Below are positions 49,693 through 58,210 of a DNA stretch of 64,000 nucleotides, one piece after another. The position numbers and the translations under genes were made by a program. Every line of letters starts with the position of its first letter. Within the stretch, counting starts at the first letter, position 1. The stretch covers positions 248,001-312,000 of the forward strand of contig NZ_VRLV01000011.1 of assembly GCF_009760925.1 (NCBI RefSeq). Reading direction: 5' to 3'. Source of the DNA: Nonomuraea typhae. GTDB taxonomy: Bacteria; Actinomycetota; Actinomycetes; Streptosporangiales; Streptosporangiaceae. The notes under the pieces are model-generated. The model ran no database searches and was not told where the DNA came from. It saw nothing but the letters and a program-made list of their open reading frames with translations.

Positions 49693-50736
49693 GTGAGCAG
49701 GCCCAACCTCGCGCGACGGGTGGCGGAAGCGGCCGAGATCGCCCTGACCCACCGCAAGTACGTCACCTTCGTGGACATCGTCACCGGTCTGCGCTGGCTG
49801 CACACGCGTCACGTCGACACCTGGCGCCAGGGCCGGGCCACGACCCTGGCGGAGCTGGCCGCGGTGGACGACGCGCGCATGCTCACCGCCGCCGCCCTCC
49901 TGCGCGAGTGGGCAGAGGGCAAAGGGCTGCGCCCGGTGGCCACGCCGTACGTCTCCAGCAGCCGCGACCGGCGCGAGCTGCGCTTCACCGGCGGTGGCGA
50001 CCAGGAGCCCTACAAGACCCACTGGCTCTCGCCCGGCCTCAGCGACGCCCGGGTCAAGCAGATCACCGAGCGGCAGGCCAAGGCCCCCGACCTGGTCGCC
50101 GTGCGGTCCGAGCGGCCCTGGGCGTGCGCGGAGTGCGGCGGCACCGGCGAGTTCCTGATCATGGAGGACGACCGGCCGCACTGCCTGACCTGCGCGGACC
50201 TGGACCACCTGGTCCTGCTGCCCGCGGGCAACGCCACGCTCAGCCGCCGGGCCAAGAAGGAGAGCGGGCTGTCGGCGGTCGTGGTGGAGTTCAACCGCCG
50301 CCGCAAGCTCTACCAGCGGGTGGGCGTGCTGGTGGAGGAGGCCGCGCTGGCGCTGGCCGAGGAGTCGTGCCTGGCCGACGAGGAGGTACGGCTGCGCCGC
50401 CGCGACCGCGACCGGGTACGGCGGGCCGCGGAAGACCTCGGCTTCCAGGCGCGGATGGCGGCGGAGATCGCCCGGTTGTTCCCGGGCTGTCCCGAGGACC
50501 GGGCCAGGGAGATCGCCGAGCACGCCGGGCAGCGGGGCAGTGGCCGGGTGGGCCGGTCGGCGGCGGCCCGCGCGCTGGACGAGAACGCGATCACGCTGGC
50601 CGTGGTGGCCTCGATCCGCCACCTGGACACCGGCTACGACCGGATGCTGATGTCCGGCGTCCCGCGCCAGGAGGCCCGTGAGCGCATCCGGGGCGCGATC
50701 GAGGCCAAGCTCGCCGAGTTCCGCGCCGCCGGCTAG
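49693..50736 (+). CDS. DUF2293-domain protein with zinc-finger-like motif
   Basis: 347 residues. A central CAECGGTGEF...HCLTCADL pair of CxxC motifs (about 150-180) suggests zinc binding. The C-terminal ARALDENAITLAVVASIRHL, YDRMLMSGVPRQEARERI is the DUF2293 signature. GTG 49693 has a GAGGG site. Function unknown; the domain is common in actinomycetes. Confidence 0.8.
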   Translation: MSRPNLARRVAEAAEIALTHRKYVTFVDIVTGLRWLHTRHVDTWRQGRATTLAELAAVDDARMLTAAALLREWAEGKGLRPVATPYVSSSRDRRELRFTGGGDQEPYKTHWLSPGLSDARVKQITERQAKAPDLVAVRSERPWACAECGGTGEFLIMEDDRPHCLTCADLDHLVLLPAGNATLSRRAKKESGLSAVVVEFNRRRKLYQRVGVLVEEAALALAEESCLADEEVRLRRRDRDRVRRAAEDLGFQARMAAEIARLFPGCPEDRAREIAEHAGQRGSGRVGRSAAARALDENAITLAVVASIRHLDTGYDRMLMSGVPRQEARERIRGAIEAKLAEFRAAG

Positions 50737-51320
50737 GGGACGGCCAGCCGTAGCGCGAATCCGACCAGCACCACGCCGGTCACCCGCTCCACCCGGGCCC
50801 GTACCCTGGGCCGGCGCAGGAGGGCGCCCAGCTTGTCCACGACCAGGTTGTAGAAGGTGAACCACGCCGCGTAGAGCGCCGCGAAGATCGCCGACAGCAG
50901 TAGGGGCGCCACCCCGTGCATGAACTGCGGCAGGAACGTCACGAAGAACAGCAGCACCTTGGGGTTGAGCAGGTTCGACAGGAAGCCGTTGCGCACATGC
51001 CGGAGGGGGGATCCGGCGGGCGGGCGGTCGCCGTCGGCGGGAGCCGTACCCCTGGCGCGCAGCCCTTGGATCCCCAGCCAGAACAAGTAGGCGACGCCCA
51101 GCCAGCGCAGGACCGAGAAGGCCGACGGCGAGGCGGCCAGCAGCGCGGACAGTCCGATGGCGGCGGCGACGGCGTGCACTCCGAGCCCCAGCAGCCCACC
51201 GGTCATGGTGAGGAGCCCGGCGGTGCGGCCGTGGGCGAGCGAGCTGCGCATGATGAGCGCGGCGTCCGGCCCCGGAATCATGATCATGATCAGGGCGGTG
51301 ACCGTGAAGGTCAGCAGCAT
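50733..51320 (-). CDS. LysE/RhtB-family exporter
   Basis: 195 residues, about six hydrophobic segments. PGPDAALIMRSSLAHGRTAG and NGFLSNLLNPKVLLFFVTFL are the RhtB/LysE hallmarks. Exports amino acids or related small molecules. The stop shares CTAG with the DUF2293 stop. ATG 51320 has a GGGAGA site ten bases upstream. Confidence 0.92.
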   Translation of the reverse strand: MLLTFTVTALIMIMIPGPDAALIMRSSLAHGRTAGLLTMTGGLLGLGVHAVAAAIGLSALLAASPSAFSVLRWLGVAYLFWLGIQGLRARGTAPADGDRPPAGSPLRHVRNGFLSNLLNPKVLLFFVTFLPQFMHGVAPLLLSAIFAALYAAWFTFYNLVVDKLGALLRRPRVRARVERVTGVVLVGFALRLAVP

Positions 51321-51463
51321 GGCGGGGGTCTCCCTGGAAACTGAGGACGCGCTCCCGCCAACCCGCTGGTGTGCAGGCCGCACGAGAACGCGGGTTAACA
51401 CAAATGTGCCTTGTGGGCGGACCCAATCCTAGGCGACGCGATCACCTGTCATGACACGGGGGG
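51321..51463. other. Intergenic region upstream of the LysE-type gene
   Basis: 143 bp between the LysE start and the stop of the substrate-binding protein, both on the minus strand. It presumably carries the exporter promoter; no clear operator or terminator hairpin was seen. Confidence 0.3.
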
Positions 51464-52582
51464 TCAGAAGGCGGATGGCGCGATCGTGGCGATCACCTTG
51501 TTGACGCCGTCGGTGTATTCGCGCACGTACCAGCTCTGCACGGGGTTGTGGCGGCGGTCCAGGGTGAAGGCGCCGCGCGGGCTGCGGATCTCCCCGGCAC
51601 GCTCCAGCGCGTCGGCGAGCCTGCCGCCCCGGGCCGCCGCCTGGTCGATGAGGCTCATGGCGTCCCAGCTCTGCACCGCGACCACCGAGGGATTCTTGCC
51701 GGTCCTGGCCCGCCACTTGGCGGTGAACGCCTGGTTCTCCGGGTTGTCCAGCGCGGGCGAGTACAACCCGACGCTCACGATGCCCTCGGCGTCCTGGCCG
51801 ATCGCCTGCAGCACGTCCTCGTCGGTGATGTTCTGGCAGGCCAGCAGCTTGACCTTCGCTCCGGAACGGCTGAAGTCCCGTGCGAACGTGATCGCCTCGC
51901 CGCCGGCGTAGAAGACGTAGAGGAAGGCGGCCTCCTCCGGGATCTGGCTCAGGTACGGCCGGAAGTCCCGCGTCTTGCCGAACGGGGTGAGGATCCGCTT
52001 GATCGGCTTGGCGCCCCCGCCCTTGGCGTACCCCTCGGCGAAGCCGTTCAGGGTCTCGGCGCCGGCCGAGTAGTCGGCGCCCATCAGCACCGCGCCGTCC
52101 TTGCCGTACGTGCGCGCGGCGTAGAGACCGGCCGCGAAGCCGTGGGCGTAGTTGGTGTAGGAGACGCGGAACACGCCGGGGCCGCCCAGGGCGTCGGCGC
52201 CGGCGTTGGCGATGACCACCGGCACCTGCTGGGCCGTCGCCTCCTTGGCCACCGCGACCGCGACCGGCGAGGCGACCAGGCCGGTGATCACGGCGACCTG
52301 GTGCTCGGCGGTGAGCTGCCTGGCCTTCTGCTGGCCGGTCTCCGGGGCGCCCGCGTCGTCGGCCACCACCAGCCTGGCCGCCCTGCCGCCCAGCTTGCCG
52401 CCGTGCTCGTCCAGGTAGAGGCGCATCGCCGCCTCCATGTCGTCGCCGAGTGCGGCGTAGACGCCGGTCTGGGAGATGATCGCGCCGACCGTCAGCACGG
52501 ACTCGTCGGCCGCCCGGGGCGTGGCCGCGCCACCGCACCCGGCGGCCAGAACGGCGGCCAGAGCGAGCAAGGCGTACTTCAT
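51464..52582 (-). CDS. Branched-chain-amino-acid-type ABC substrate-binding lipoprotein
   Basis: 372 residues. Lipobox LAAGC after a short leader. Periplasmic-binding-protein type I fold (Peripla_BP_6): VGAIISQTGVYAALGDDMEA, VVADDAGAPETGQQKARQL, and QSWDAMSLIDQAAARG. The matching permease and ATPase genes are not in the window, so it is an orphan receptor. Strong GGGAGG site before ATG 52582. Confidence 0.9.
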   Translation of the reverse strand: MKYALLALAAVLAAGCGGAATPRAADESVLTVGAIISQTGVYAALGDDMEAAMRLYLDEHGGKLGGRAARLVVADDAGAPETGQQKARQLTAEHQVAVITGLVASPVAVAVAKEATAQQVPVVIANAGADALGGPGVFRVSYTNYAHGFAAGLYAARTYGKDGAVLMGADYSAGAETLNGFAEGYAKGGGAKPIKRILTPFGKTRDFRPYLSQIPEEAAFLYVFYAGGEAITFARDFSRSGAKVKLLACQNITDEDVLQAIGQDAEGIVSVGLYSPALDNPENQAFTAKWRARTGKNPSVVAVQSWDAMSLIDQAAARGGRLADALERAGEIRSPRGAFTLDRRHNPVQSWYVREYTDGVNKVIATIAPSAF

Positions 52583-52659
52583 GGAGCCTCCCGCCACCGC
52601 TACGCGTTTCCGAGATACTCGCGCGTGCGGCGGCGGAAGGGAAGGGCGCCGACCCTCCA

Positions 52660-52752
52660 TCAGGCGAACGCGGCGTCCGTCAGGCGAGCACGATCACCGT
52701 CAGGCGAACCGGCGTCCGTCAGGCGAGCACGATCTCCGTCAGGCGAACGCGG
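52660..52752. repeat. Tandem ~20-bp repeats at the 3' end of the hydratase gene
   Basis: Units starting TCAGGCGA-A/G-C at 52660, 52680, 52700, 52719 and 52739. They alternate in two forms (TCAGGCGAACGCGGCGTCCG and TCAGGCGAGCACGATCACCG). The last unit is the hydratase gene's own final codons and stop. Each copy reproduces the stop codon. Confidence 0.85.
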
Positions 52753-53533
52753 CCCGTACGGAGCCGAGCCCGTCGATGCGGGCCTCGAACACGTCCCCGC
52801 TCGCCGGCACGACGATCGGGCCCAGCGCCCCGGTGAGCACCACCTCACCGGCCCGCAGCGGATACTCCCCCTGCCCGGCCGCGTTCGCCAGCCAGACCAG
52901 GGCGTTGAGCGGATGCCCCATGCACCGCGCGCCCGAGCCCGACGAGACGTCCTCGCCGTTGCGGGTCATGGTCATGGCCGCGTCGCGCAGGCTCAGGTCA
53001 CGCAGGTTCCTCGGGTCGTTGCCGAGGACGAAGGCGCCGCCGGAGGCGTTGTCGGCGATCGTGTCGGGCAGCGTGATGTCCCAGTCCTCGATGCGGGAGT
53101 CGGCCACCTCGATCGCCGGCAGCGCGAAGTCCACCGCCCTGATCACCTCGGCCGCGTTGAACGGCCCGCCCACCAGGTCCCGGGCGAGCACGAACGCCAC
53201 CTCGGCCTCGACCTTCGGCTGCAGGAGGGACTCCAGGCGGATCGGCCGCCCGTCCAGGTGCGCCCGGTCGTGGTACAGCATCCCGAAGTCGGGCTGGTCG
53301 ATGCCGAACTTCCGCTGCGTCTCGGCGTTGGTGAGCCCGACCTTGCGCCCGGCGATCCTGCGTCCTTCCTGGAGCGCGCGCCGCGTGTTGATCGCCTGTA
53401 CGGCGTAGCCGTCGCCGGCGGTGCTGATGAGATCCCGGACCGGCGGGCACGGCTTGCCGGACTTGGCCGCCTCCAGCAGCCGGTCGGCCGCCTGGGTGCG
53501 CACGTCCACTGCCTCTGACCATTCATCGTGCAT
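52739..53533 (-). CDS. 2-keto-4-pentenoate hydratase-like enzyme
   Basis: 264 residues, FAH/MhpD fold. Metal-ligand segment KVEAEVAFVLARDL and AIEVADSRIEDW match the family, with GRKVGLTNAETQRKFGI near the start. Catalyses hydration of a 2-hydroxydienoate in aromatic meta-cleavage pathways. The divergent dienelactone-hydrolase-like gene next door supports a catabolic setting, though no ring-cleavage dioxygenase is seen. Confidence 0.87.
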   Translation of the reverse strand: MHDEWSEAVDVRTQAADRLLEAAKSGKPCPPVRDLISTAGDGYAVQAINTRRALQEGRRIAGRKVGLTNAETQRKFGIDQPDFGMLYHDRAHLDGRPIRLESLLQPKVEAEVAFVLARDLVGGPFNAAEVIRAVDFALPAIEVADSRIEDWDITLPDTIADNASGGAFVLGNDPRNLRDLSLRDAAMTMTRNGEDVSSGSGARCMGHPLNALVWLANAAGQGEYPLRAGEVVLTGALGPIVVPASGDVFEARIDGLGSVRAAFA

Positions 53534-53613
53534 ATGGCTTCACTCCGGCGAGGTCGCTTCTTTCTCGCCATACTCCCCCCGGCGGGCGATCTGCGCCAAT
53601 TACGCTGCCGGGC

Positions 53614-54321
53614 ATGGAGACACGTACTGATCTTGTGAGCACTTCCGACGGCGCCTTCGACGTCCACGTCTGGCTGCCGGAAGGGGGCCGGGGTCCCGGC
53701 ATCCTGCTGCTGCAGGAGGTGTGGGGCGTCGGCCCGTACATCAAGAAGGTCGCCGAGGACCTCGCCTCGCTCGGCTACGTCGTGGCCGCCCCCGACCTGT
53801 TCTGGCGGGTGCGCCGCAACTGGGAGGGCGCCCACGACGCGGCGGGGCTGCAGGCGTCCTTCGAGGTGCTCGGGCAGTTCGATCCCGAGCAGGGCGTGAA
53901 GGACTGCGCCACCACGCTGGCCCACCTGCGCGCGCTGCCCGAGGTCACCGGGAGTGTCGGCGCGTTCGGCATCTGCTTGGGCGGCTCGCAGGCGTTCGCG
54001 CTGGCCGGTGGGGAGCCCATGGACGCGGTGATCGCCTACTACGGCTCGGCCGTACCGGACGCGCTGGAGCTCCTGGACTCGATCGAGGCGCCTTTGCTGC
54101 TGACCTTCGGCGGCCGGGACCCCTACATCCCGCGTGAGCGGGTGGCTGAGGTGGAGCGGGCGGCGGAGGGCCGTGCCAACGTCGAGACGTACGTGGACGA
54201 GCGCGCCGGACACGCATTCCACAACCATGAGGCGCCCGATTTCTACCACCCGGAGGCTGCTGCGGATCTCTGGCAGCTGACGGTCGATTTCCTCCGCCGC
54301 CACATTCCGGTCCGTCCGTAA
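53614..54321 (+). CDS. Dienelactone hydrolase family protein
   Basis: 235 residues. Catalytic triad Cys in AFGICLGGSQ, Asp in FGGRDPYIPRE and His in RAGHAFHN. Hydrolyses dienelactones or related esters. ATG 53614 is 80 bp from the divergent hydratase start, so a shared promoter region is likely. Confidence 0.92.
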   Translation: METRTDLVSTSDGAFDVHVWLPEGGRGPGILLLQEVWGVGPYIKKVAEDLASLGYVVAAPDLFWRVRRNWEGAHDAAGLQASFEVLGQFDPEQGVKDCATTLAHLRALPEVTGSVGAFGICLGGSQAFALAGGEPMDAVIAYYGSAVPDALELLDSIEAPLLLTFGGRDPYIPRERVAEVERAAEGRANVETYVDERAGHAFHNHEAPDFYHPEAAADLWQLTVDFLRRHIPVRP

Positions 54322-54399
54322 TAGGGCTGCACGAAAGCTGCACACGCCCCCTACACACCCTGTCTGGAGCGCCAGATTCCGGTACTCCACGATGAGACC

Positions 54400-54942
54400 G
54401 TGACCCAAGCCTGGGACGTGTGGGGAAATGTCGTCATAGCTGCGGTTATGGCACTCCCGCTGGCGGCGTACGGCGTCCTGTACGTCGCCCGCGGCCGCGC
54501 CCGCCGCGGCCACCCCGCGCCCCTCCGCACCGCCCTGGCCGATGTCGGAATAGCGGTCGGCACCGCACCCTGGATTTGGATGATCCTCACCCCCTCCGGC
54601 CGCCCGAGCACGATCACCCTCGCCCCCTTCAGCGCGCTGGCGGACATCGCCGCGTCCTCATGGAGCACCGTGTTCGTGCAGGTTGGCGGCAATCTGCTGG
54701 TGTTCGCCGCCCTCGGCGCGCTGCTTCCGATCCGCTCGGCGCGCTTCGCCTCACTCGCCCGCGTCGCCGCCGTGGCCGCCCTCGCCTCCGGAATTCTCGA
54801 GGTCCTTCAGTACGGCTTGCGCCTGGGCCGAGACTCGGCCGTGGACGACGTCCTGATCAACACGGCTGGCGCCGTCCTGGCCGCCATGATTACACGGCGC
54901 TGGTGGGCTACGGCAATACCGGATAGGACCGTTCCAAGGTAA
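54400..54942 (+). CDS. VanZ-like membrane protein
   Basis: 180 residues, about four hydrophobic segments. GGNLLVFAALGALLPIRSAR and DVLINTAGAVLAAMI are VanZ-family patterns, with GILEVLQYGLRLGRDSAVDD between. Function of single VanZ-like proteins is generally unknown, sometimes linked to glycopeptide tolerance; no vanRSHAX genes are present. GTG 54400. Confidence 0.85.
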   Translation: MTQAWDVWGNVVIAAVMALPLAAYGVLYVARGRARRGHPAPLRTALADVGIAVGTAPWIWMILTPSGRPSTITLAPFSALADIAASSWSTVFVQVGGNLLVFAALGALLPIRSARFASLARVAAVAALASGILEVLQYGLRLGRDSAVDDVLINTAGAVLAAMITRRWWATAIPDRTVPR

Positions 54943-55092
54943 CGGCCTGGGAAAACCCCCGGAGATCACCACACAGGCACGATCCACCCAAAAGAAGCAC
55001 GCGACCAACCTGCGTATCTGTGCGATCGTGGACAAGACGGGGCAAGTTCTCTGGAGACGCCAAACCCGGTTGGTGACAGAGGGTGGTCAAAC
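54943..55092. other. Intergenic region upstream of the GntR gene
   Basis: 150 bp presumed to hold the GntR promoter. No convincing palindrome or promoter pair was identified. Confidence 0.3.
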
Positions 55093-55845
55093 GTGTCTGA
55101 ATCCCCGGTACCCCACGAGCCCCCCATCTATCGGCGCATAGCCGACGGCCTCCGCTCACGGATCATGGCCGGCGAGCTGCGCGACGGGGATCGGCTACCG
55201 GGAGAGAACGCGCTCATGGCAGAGCACGACATCGCACGCGCCACCGCAAGGCAGGCGCTTGCCGTACTCATCAACGAAGGGCTGGCGGTGCCCAAGCGAG
55301 GTTCGGGGGTCTACGTGCGCCTGTTCAAACCGATACGCCGACACGGTTCCCGCCGGCTCTCCCGCGAACAGTGGGGCCAGGGGCGGGCGATCTGGGACGC
55401 CGACACCCGCGGGCGTCCCTTCACCGTCGATGAAGTGGAGGTGACCAGGGAGAACGCCACCGAAGACGTCGCGGCGGTGCTGGAGAGCACCGAGGTGTGG
55501 GTCAGGCGGCGGCGTTACTCGGTGGACACCCGGCCGGTCCAGCTCGCCACGTCCTACTTCCCCGCCGGCCTGGTCGAGGGCAGCGCGATCACCCAGGCCG
55601 ACACCGGCCCCGGTGGCGTCTACGCCCGGCTCAGCGATCTCGGGCTCCCTCCGGCGCACTTCACCGAGGAGGTGCGCGCCAGGATGCCACGCCCGCGCGA
55701 AGCTGGTCTCCTGGACCTGCCCGGCGGCACTCCGGTGATCGAGGTCTGCCGGACCGCCTACACCTCGGGCGGACTTCCGGTCGAGCTGAACGAGATGGTT
55801 TTGGACTCGGCCGCCTATGTACTTCAGTACGATTTCGATGCTTAG
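55093..55845 (+). CDS. GntR/HutC-family transcriptional regulator
   Basis: 250 residues. N-terminal winged HTH (YRRIADGLRSRIMAGELRDG; ATARQALAVLINEGLAVPKR) and a C-terminal UTRA effector domain (about 90-250; AYTSGGLPVELNEMV). GTG 55093. A perfect 14-bp palindrome lies 52 bp downstream, before the small gene, and is a candidate site for it. Confidence 0.92.
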   Translation: MSESPVPHEPPIYRRIADGLRSRIMAGELRDGDRLPGENALMAEHDIARATARQALAVLINEGLAVPKRGSGVYVRLFKPIRRHGSRRLSREQWGQGRAIWDADTRGRPFTVDEVEVTRENATEDVAAVLESTEVWVRRRRYSVDTRPVQLATSYFPAGLVEGSAITQADTGPGGVYARLSDLGLPPAHFTEEVRARMPRPREAGLLDLPGGTPVIEVCRTAYTSGGLPVELNEMVLDSAAYVLQYDFDA

Positions 55846-55896
55846 GTCAAGCCGAAATGTCAAGCGATAGGTTGACGTATCCTCTTCGAAGCTTGT

Positions 55897-55910
55897 CCTC
55901 TCTAGAGAGG
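55897..55910. promoter_or_regulatory. 14-bp perfect palindrome, candidate GntR operator
   Basis: CCTCTCTAGAGAGG lies between the GntR gene and the 75-codon gene, with a TTGACG hexamer at 55872-55877 upstream. GntR-type sites are commonly palindromic of this length. Ligand and role unknown. Confidence 0.5.
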
Positions 55911-55969
55911 TGCCGCATCGTCGAAGGAGATGGAATCGTCGCCTGACAGCGGGTCCGGGAAGGGTACCC

Positions 55970-56197
55970 ATGACCTTTGACCGGCATCTCGCGGAGATTG
56001 CCCGGGAGTTCCCTCACTGGACGATCTGGCGCAGCGACGCCGGTCGCTGGTGGGCCACGCGGCATCACCCGCTCAACGCCGAGCAGCGCGATGCCGGTTG
56101 CGCGATGACCATCGACGCCGATGACCCGGAAGGTCTGCGTGACCAACTCCGGGATCAACAGCGGCGCGCGGGGCCGGTGGAGCCTGAGCCCCCTTAG
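55970..56197 (+). CDS. Small hypothetical protein
   Basis: 75 residues, Trp-rich N-half (FPHWTIWRSDAGRWWATRHH) and an acidic to charged C-terminus. No catalytic motif is visible. Short proteins of this kind often follow GntR regulators in actinomycetes. ATG 55970 follows GGGAAGGG. Its stop is followed immediately by a strong hairpin. Confidence 0.65.
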   Translation: MTFDRHLAEIAREFPHWTIWRSDAGRWWATRHHPLNAEQRDAGCAMTIDADDPEGLRDQLRDQQRRAGPVEPEPP

Positions 56198-56225
56198 CCG
56201 CTGGAGCGTTCTATCGCTCCAGCGG
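56198..56225 (+). terminator. Stem-loop after the small gene
   Basis: CCGCTGGAGCG (56198-56208) pairs perfectly with CGCTCCAGCGG (56215-56225) around a six-base loop, directly after the TAG. Likely terminator; no long T-run follows, as is common in actinomycetes. Confidence 0.7.
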
Positions 56226-56235
56226 CACACGAGCA

Positions 56236-56278
56236 GCCCGGTGCCGGGTCCAGCGTCTCGGCGGCTCCGGCACCGGGC
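56236..56278. other. Second stem-loop in the same interval
   Basis: 12-bp arms GCCCGGTGCCGG (56236-56247) and CCGGCACCGGGC (56267-56278), perfectly complementary, loop 19 nt. Confidence 0.6.
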
Positions 56279-56299
56279 CCCCAGAACGGGGCCAAGGTC

Positions 56300-56338
56300 G
56301 CGGAAGCCTCCGACCCGATCGGGGGCGGAGGCTTCCGC
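56300..56338. other. Third stem-loop, just before the ASCH-like gene
   Basis: 13-bp arms GCGGAAGCCTCCG (56300-56312) and CGGAGGCTTCCGC (56326-56338), loop 13 nt, ending 20 bp before the next start codon. It could terminate read-through or structure the leader of the next gene. Confidence 0.6.
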
Positions 56339-56358
56339 CCACGGAGTACGGTCGTGGC

Positions 56359-56928
56359 ATGCTCTTCGAACAGCGCCTGCGCGAGGGCATCGCCGACGGC
56401 ACGATCACGCTCGCCTTCCGCCGCTGGAAGCGCAGCCAGGTCAAACCCGGTGGCCGCTACCGCATGGGCGACGGCCGCATCGCCGGCGTGAGCGCGGTCG
56501 AGGTGGTCACCGACATCACCGACGACGACGCCCGCGCGGCGGGCTTCCCCGACGCCGCCACGCTCCGCCGCGACCTCGACGCCCGTGGCGCCGACCCGAT
56601 CCACCGCATCGCCGTACACCTGGCCGAGGCGAAGGACCCGCGTGACACGCTCGCCGAGTCGGTCACCCTGTCAGAGGACGACGTGGCCGGTCTCGCCGGG
56701 CGCCTCACCCGCTTCGGCCCCTGGGCCGAGGCCACGCTGCGCCTCATCGCCGAGCATCCCGGCGTCCGCGCCGGCGACCTCGCGCCCGAGGTGGGCCAGG
56801 ACCTGCCCACGTTCAAGCTCAACGTGCGCAAGCTCAAGAACCTCGGGCTCACGATCAGCCTGGAGACCGGCTACCGCATCTCTCCCAGAGGCCGCGCCTA
56901 CCTGGACATGACACAGGCCCCGCCGTAG
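56359..56928 (+). CDS. ASCH-like domain protein with C-terminal winged helix
   Basis: 189 residues. The first about 75 (TITLAFRRWKRSQVKPGGRY; SAVEVVTDITDDDARAAGF) resemble ASCH/PUA-fold RNA-binding domains. The C-terminal about 60 (LRLIAEHPGVRAGDLAPEVG; LNVRKLKNLGLTISLE) look like a DNA-binding winged helix. Possible RNA- or nucleic-acid-linked role; function unknown. ATG 56359. Confidence 0.7.
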   Translation: MLFEQRLREGIADGTITLAFRRWKRSQVKPGGRYRMGDGRIAGVSAVEVVTDITDDDARAAGFPDAATLRRDLDARGADPIHRIAVHLAEAKDPRDTLAESVTLSEDDVAGLAGRLTRFGPWAEATLRLIAEHPGVRAGDLAPEVGQDLPTFKLNVRKLKNLGLTISLETGYRISPRGRAYLDMTQAPP

Positions 56929-56950
56929 CGGGGCCCGTGATGTCACGGTC

Positions 56951-58075
56951 TTACTTGCGCACGTCGCTGAGGCTGATGGTGACGTCGGTGTCCTCACCGG
57001 GGTTGCGCCGCGGCTCGGGCTCCTCCAGCGAATCGGCCACGATCACCCGCACGTCCTCCTGAGCCGGTACGGCGGGCGCCGCCCCGGCCGGGATCGTCGC
57101 GTCCTCCTCGGCGTCGTAGGCAGGTGCCCCGGCGTCATAGGGCGTCACGGCCTCCTCGGCCGCGGGAGCCTCTGCGGCGGACGACTCTGCCGCGACTGTC
57201 AGGGGCTCCTCTACCGGAGGCGGCGCGGGAAGCAGCGGACCGGCCGCCGCCTCGTCGCGCATGAGGTCGCCCAGCACCGAGCTGATCTCGGTCAGGCGGC
57301 GCACGACCTCGCCGTGGGTGTCGGTCAGGTAGGCGACCCGGCGGCCCGCGTGCTCGTCCAGTTCGGCGGAGCGCTGCTGCGCCGCCGACAGCGTCGCCTC
57401 GGACTCGGCGCGGGCGGAGTCGAGCGTCTGCGCGGCCTCGGCGCGGGCCGCGGTCACCGTCCGCTCGGCCTCGTCCTGCGCCCCTTCGACCAGGCGCTCG
57501 GACTCGCCGGTCGCGGCGGTCACCATGCGGTCGGACTCGGACCTGGCCTCGCGCAGGGCCTCCTCCGCCTCGGCCCGCGCGGTGGTCAGGGTCTCCTCCG
57601 CGTCGGCTCCGGCCTGGGCCAGCATGCGCTCGGCCGCGCTGGTGGCCTCGGCCACGCGGCGCTCGGCCTCCGCCTGGGCGGAGGTCAGGATGTTGTCGGC
57701 GGTCTCCCTGGCCGAGCCGAGCATCTGGTCGGCCTCGGACCTGGCCGCGTCGCGGACGCTGGCGGCCTCGCTCTCGGCGTCCTCCCGCTTGGCGGCGGCC
57801 TCCTCCTCTCCCAGCTTGAGGATCTGCGCAAGCCTGGGGCTGAGGTCCTCGTAGCTCTGCGGGGACTCCACCATGCGCCGCCTGGCCTCGGCCAGTTCGA
57901 TACGACCCTGCTCAGCCTGGTCGATCGCCCGTGCCAGCCGCTCTTCCAGATCCCGGATTTGGTTGCGGGTTCTCATCATGTAGTCGTTGACCTGACGGCG
58001 GTTGAAACCGCGCATCACGACTTCGAAGGTGTCCTCTTGCATCAGATCGGGGATGCTCTCGTGCTGGTTTTTCAT
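56951..58075 (-). CDS. DivIVA-like coiled-coil protein
   Basis: 374 residues. N-terminal DivIVA-like segment EVVMRGFNRRQVNDYMMRTR, then a long coiled coil (about 45-270) built from roughly 11-residue Ala/Glu/Ser/Arg repeats (for example ARAEAEEALREARSESDRMV), and an acidic, proline-rich tail. Such proteins organise polar growth or septation by scaffolding. Possible paralogue of the essential DivIVA. ATG 58075. Confidence 0.85.
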   Translation of the reverse strand: MKNQHESIPDLMQEDTFEVVMRGFNRRQVNDYMMRTRNQIRDLEERLARAIDQAEQGRIELAEARRRMVESPQSYEDLSPRLAQILKLGEEEAAAKREDAESEAASVRDAARSEADQMLGSARETADNILTSAQAEAERRVAEATSAAERMLAQAGADAEETLTTARAEAEEALREARSESDRMVTAATGESERLVEGAQDEAERTVTAARAEAAQTLDSARAESEATLSAAQQRSAELDEHAGRRVAYLTDTHGEVVRRLTEISSVLGDLMRDEAAAGPLLPAPPPVEEPLTVAAESSAAEAPAAEEAVTPYDAGAPAYDAEEDATIPAGAAPAVPAQEDVRVIVADSLEEPEPRRNPGEDTDVTISLSDVRK

Positions 58076-58210
58076 GGGGGTTACCTATGGTCTGCGTGAG
58101 GCGGGGGAACTGCGATTTGTGAGTGTCTGACGACGAGACGTCAGGAATCGACTTTCCTGCCATCTGCCCACGTCCGCAACCGGAACGCCACACCTGGGGC
58201 AGGAATTACG

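Noticed and set aside
52660..52752. Repeats as a possible CRISPR or attachment site
   Set aside because: Units are contiguous, about 20 bp, and derived from a gene end; no integrase or cas gene is nearby.
54400..54942. VanZ-like gene as glycopeptide resistance
   Set aside because: No vanR, vanS, vanH, vanA or vanX genes are present; single VanZ-like proteins are common in actinomycetes.
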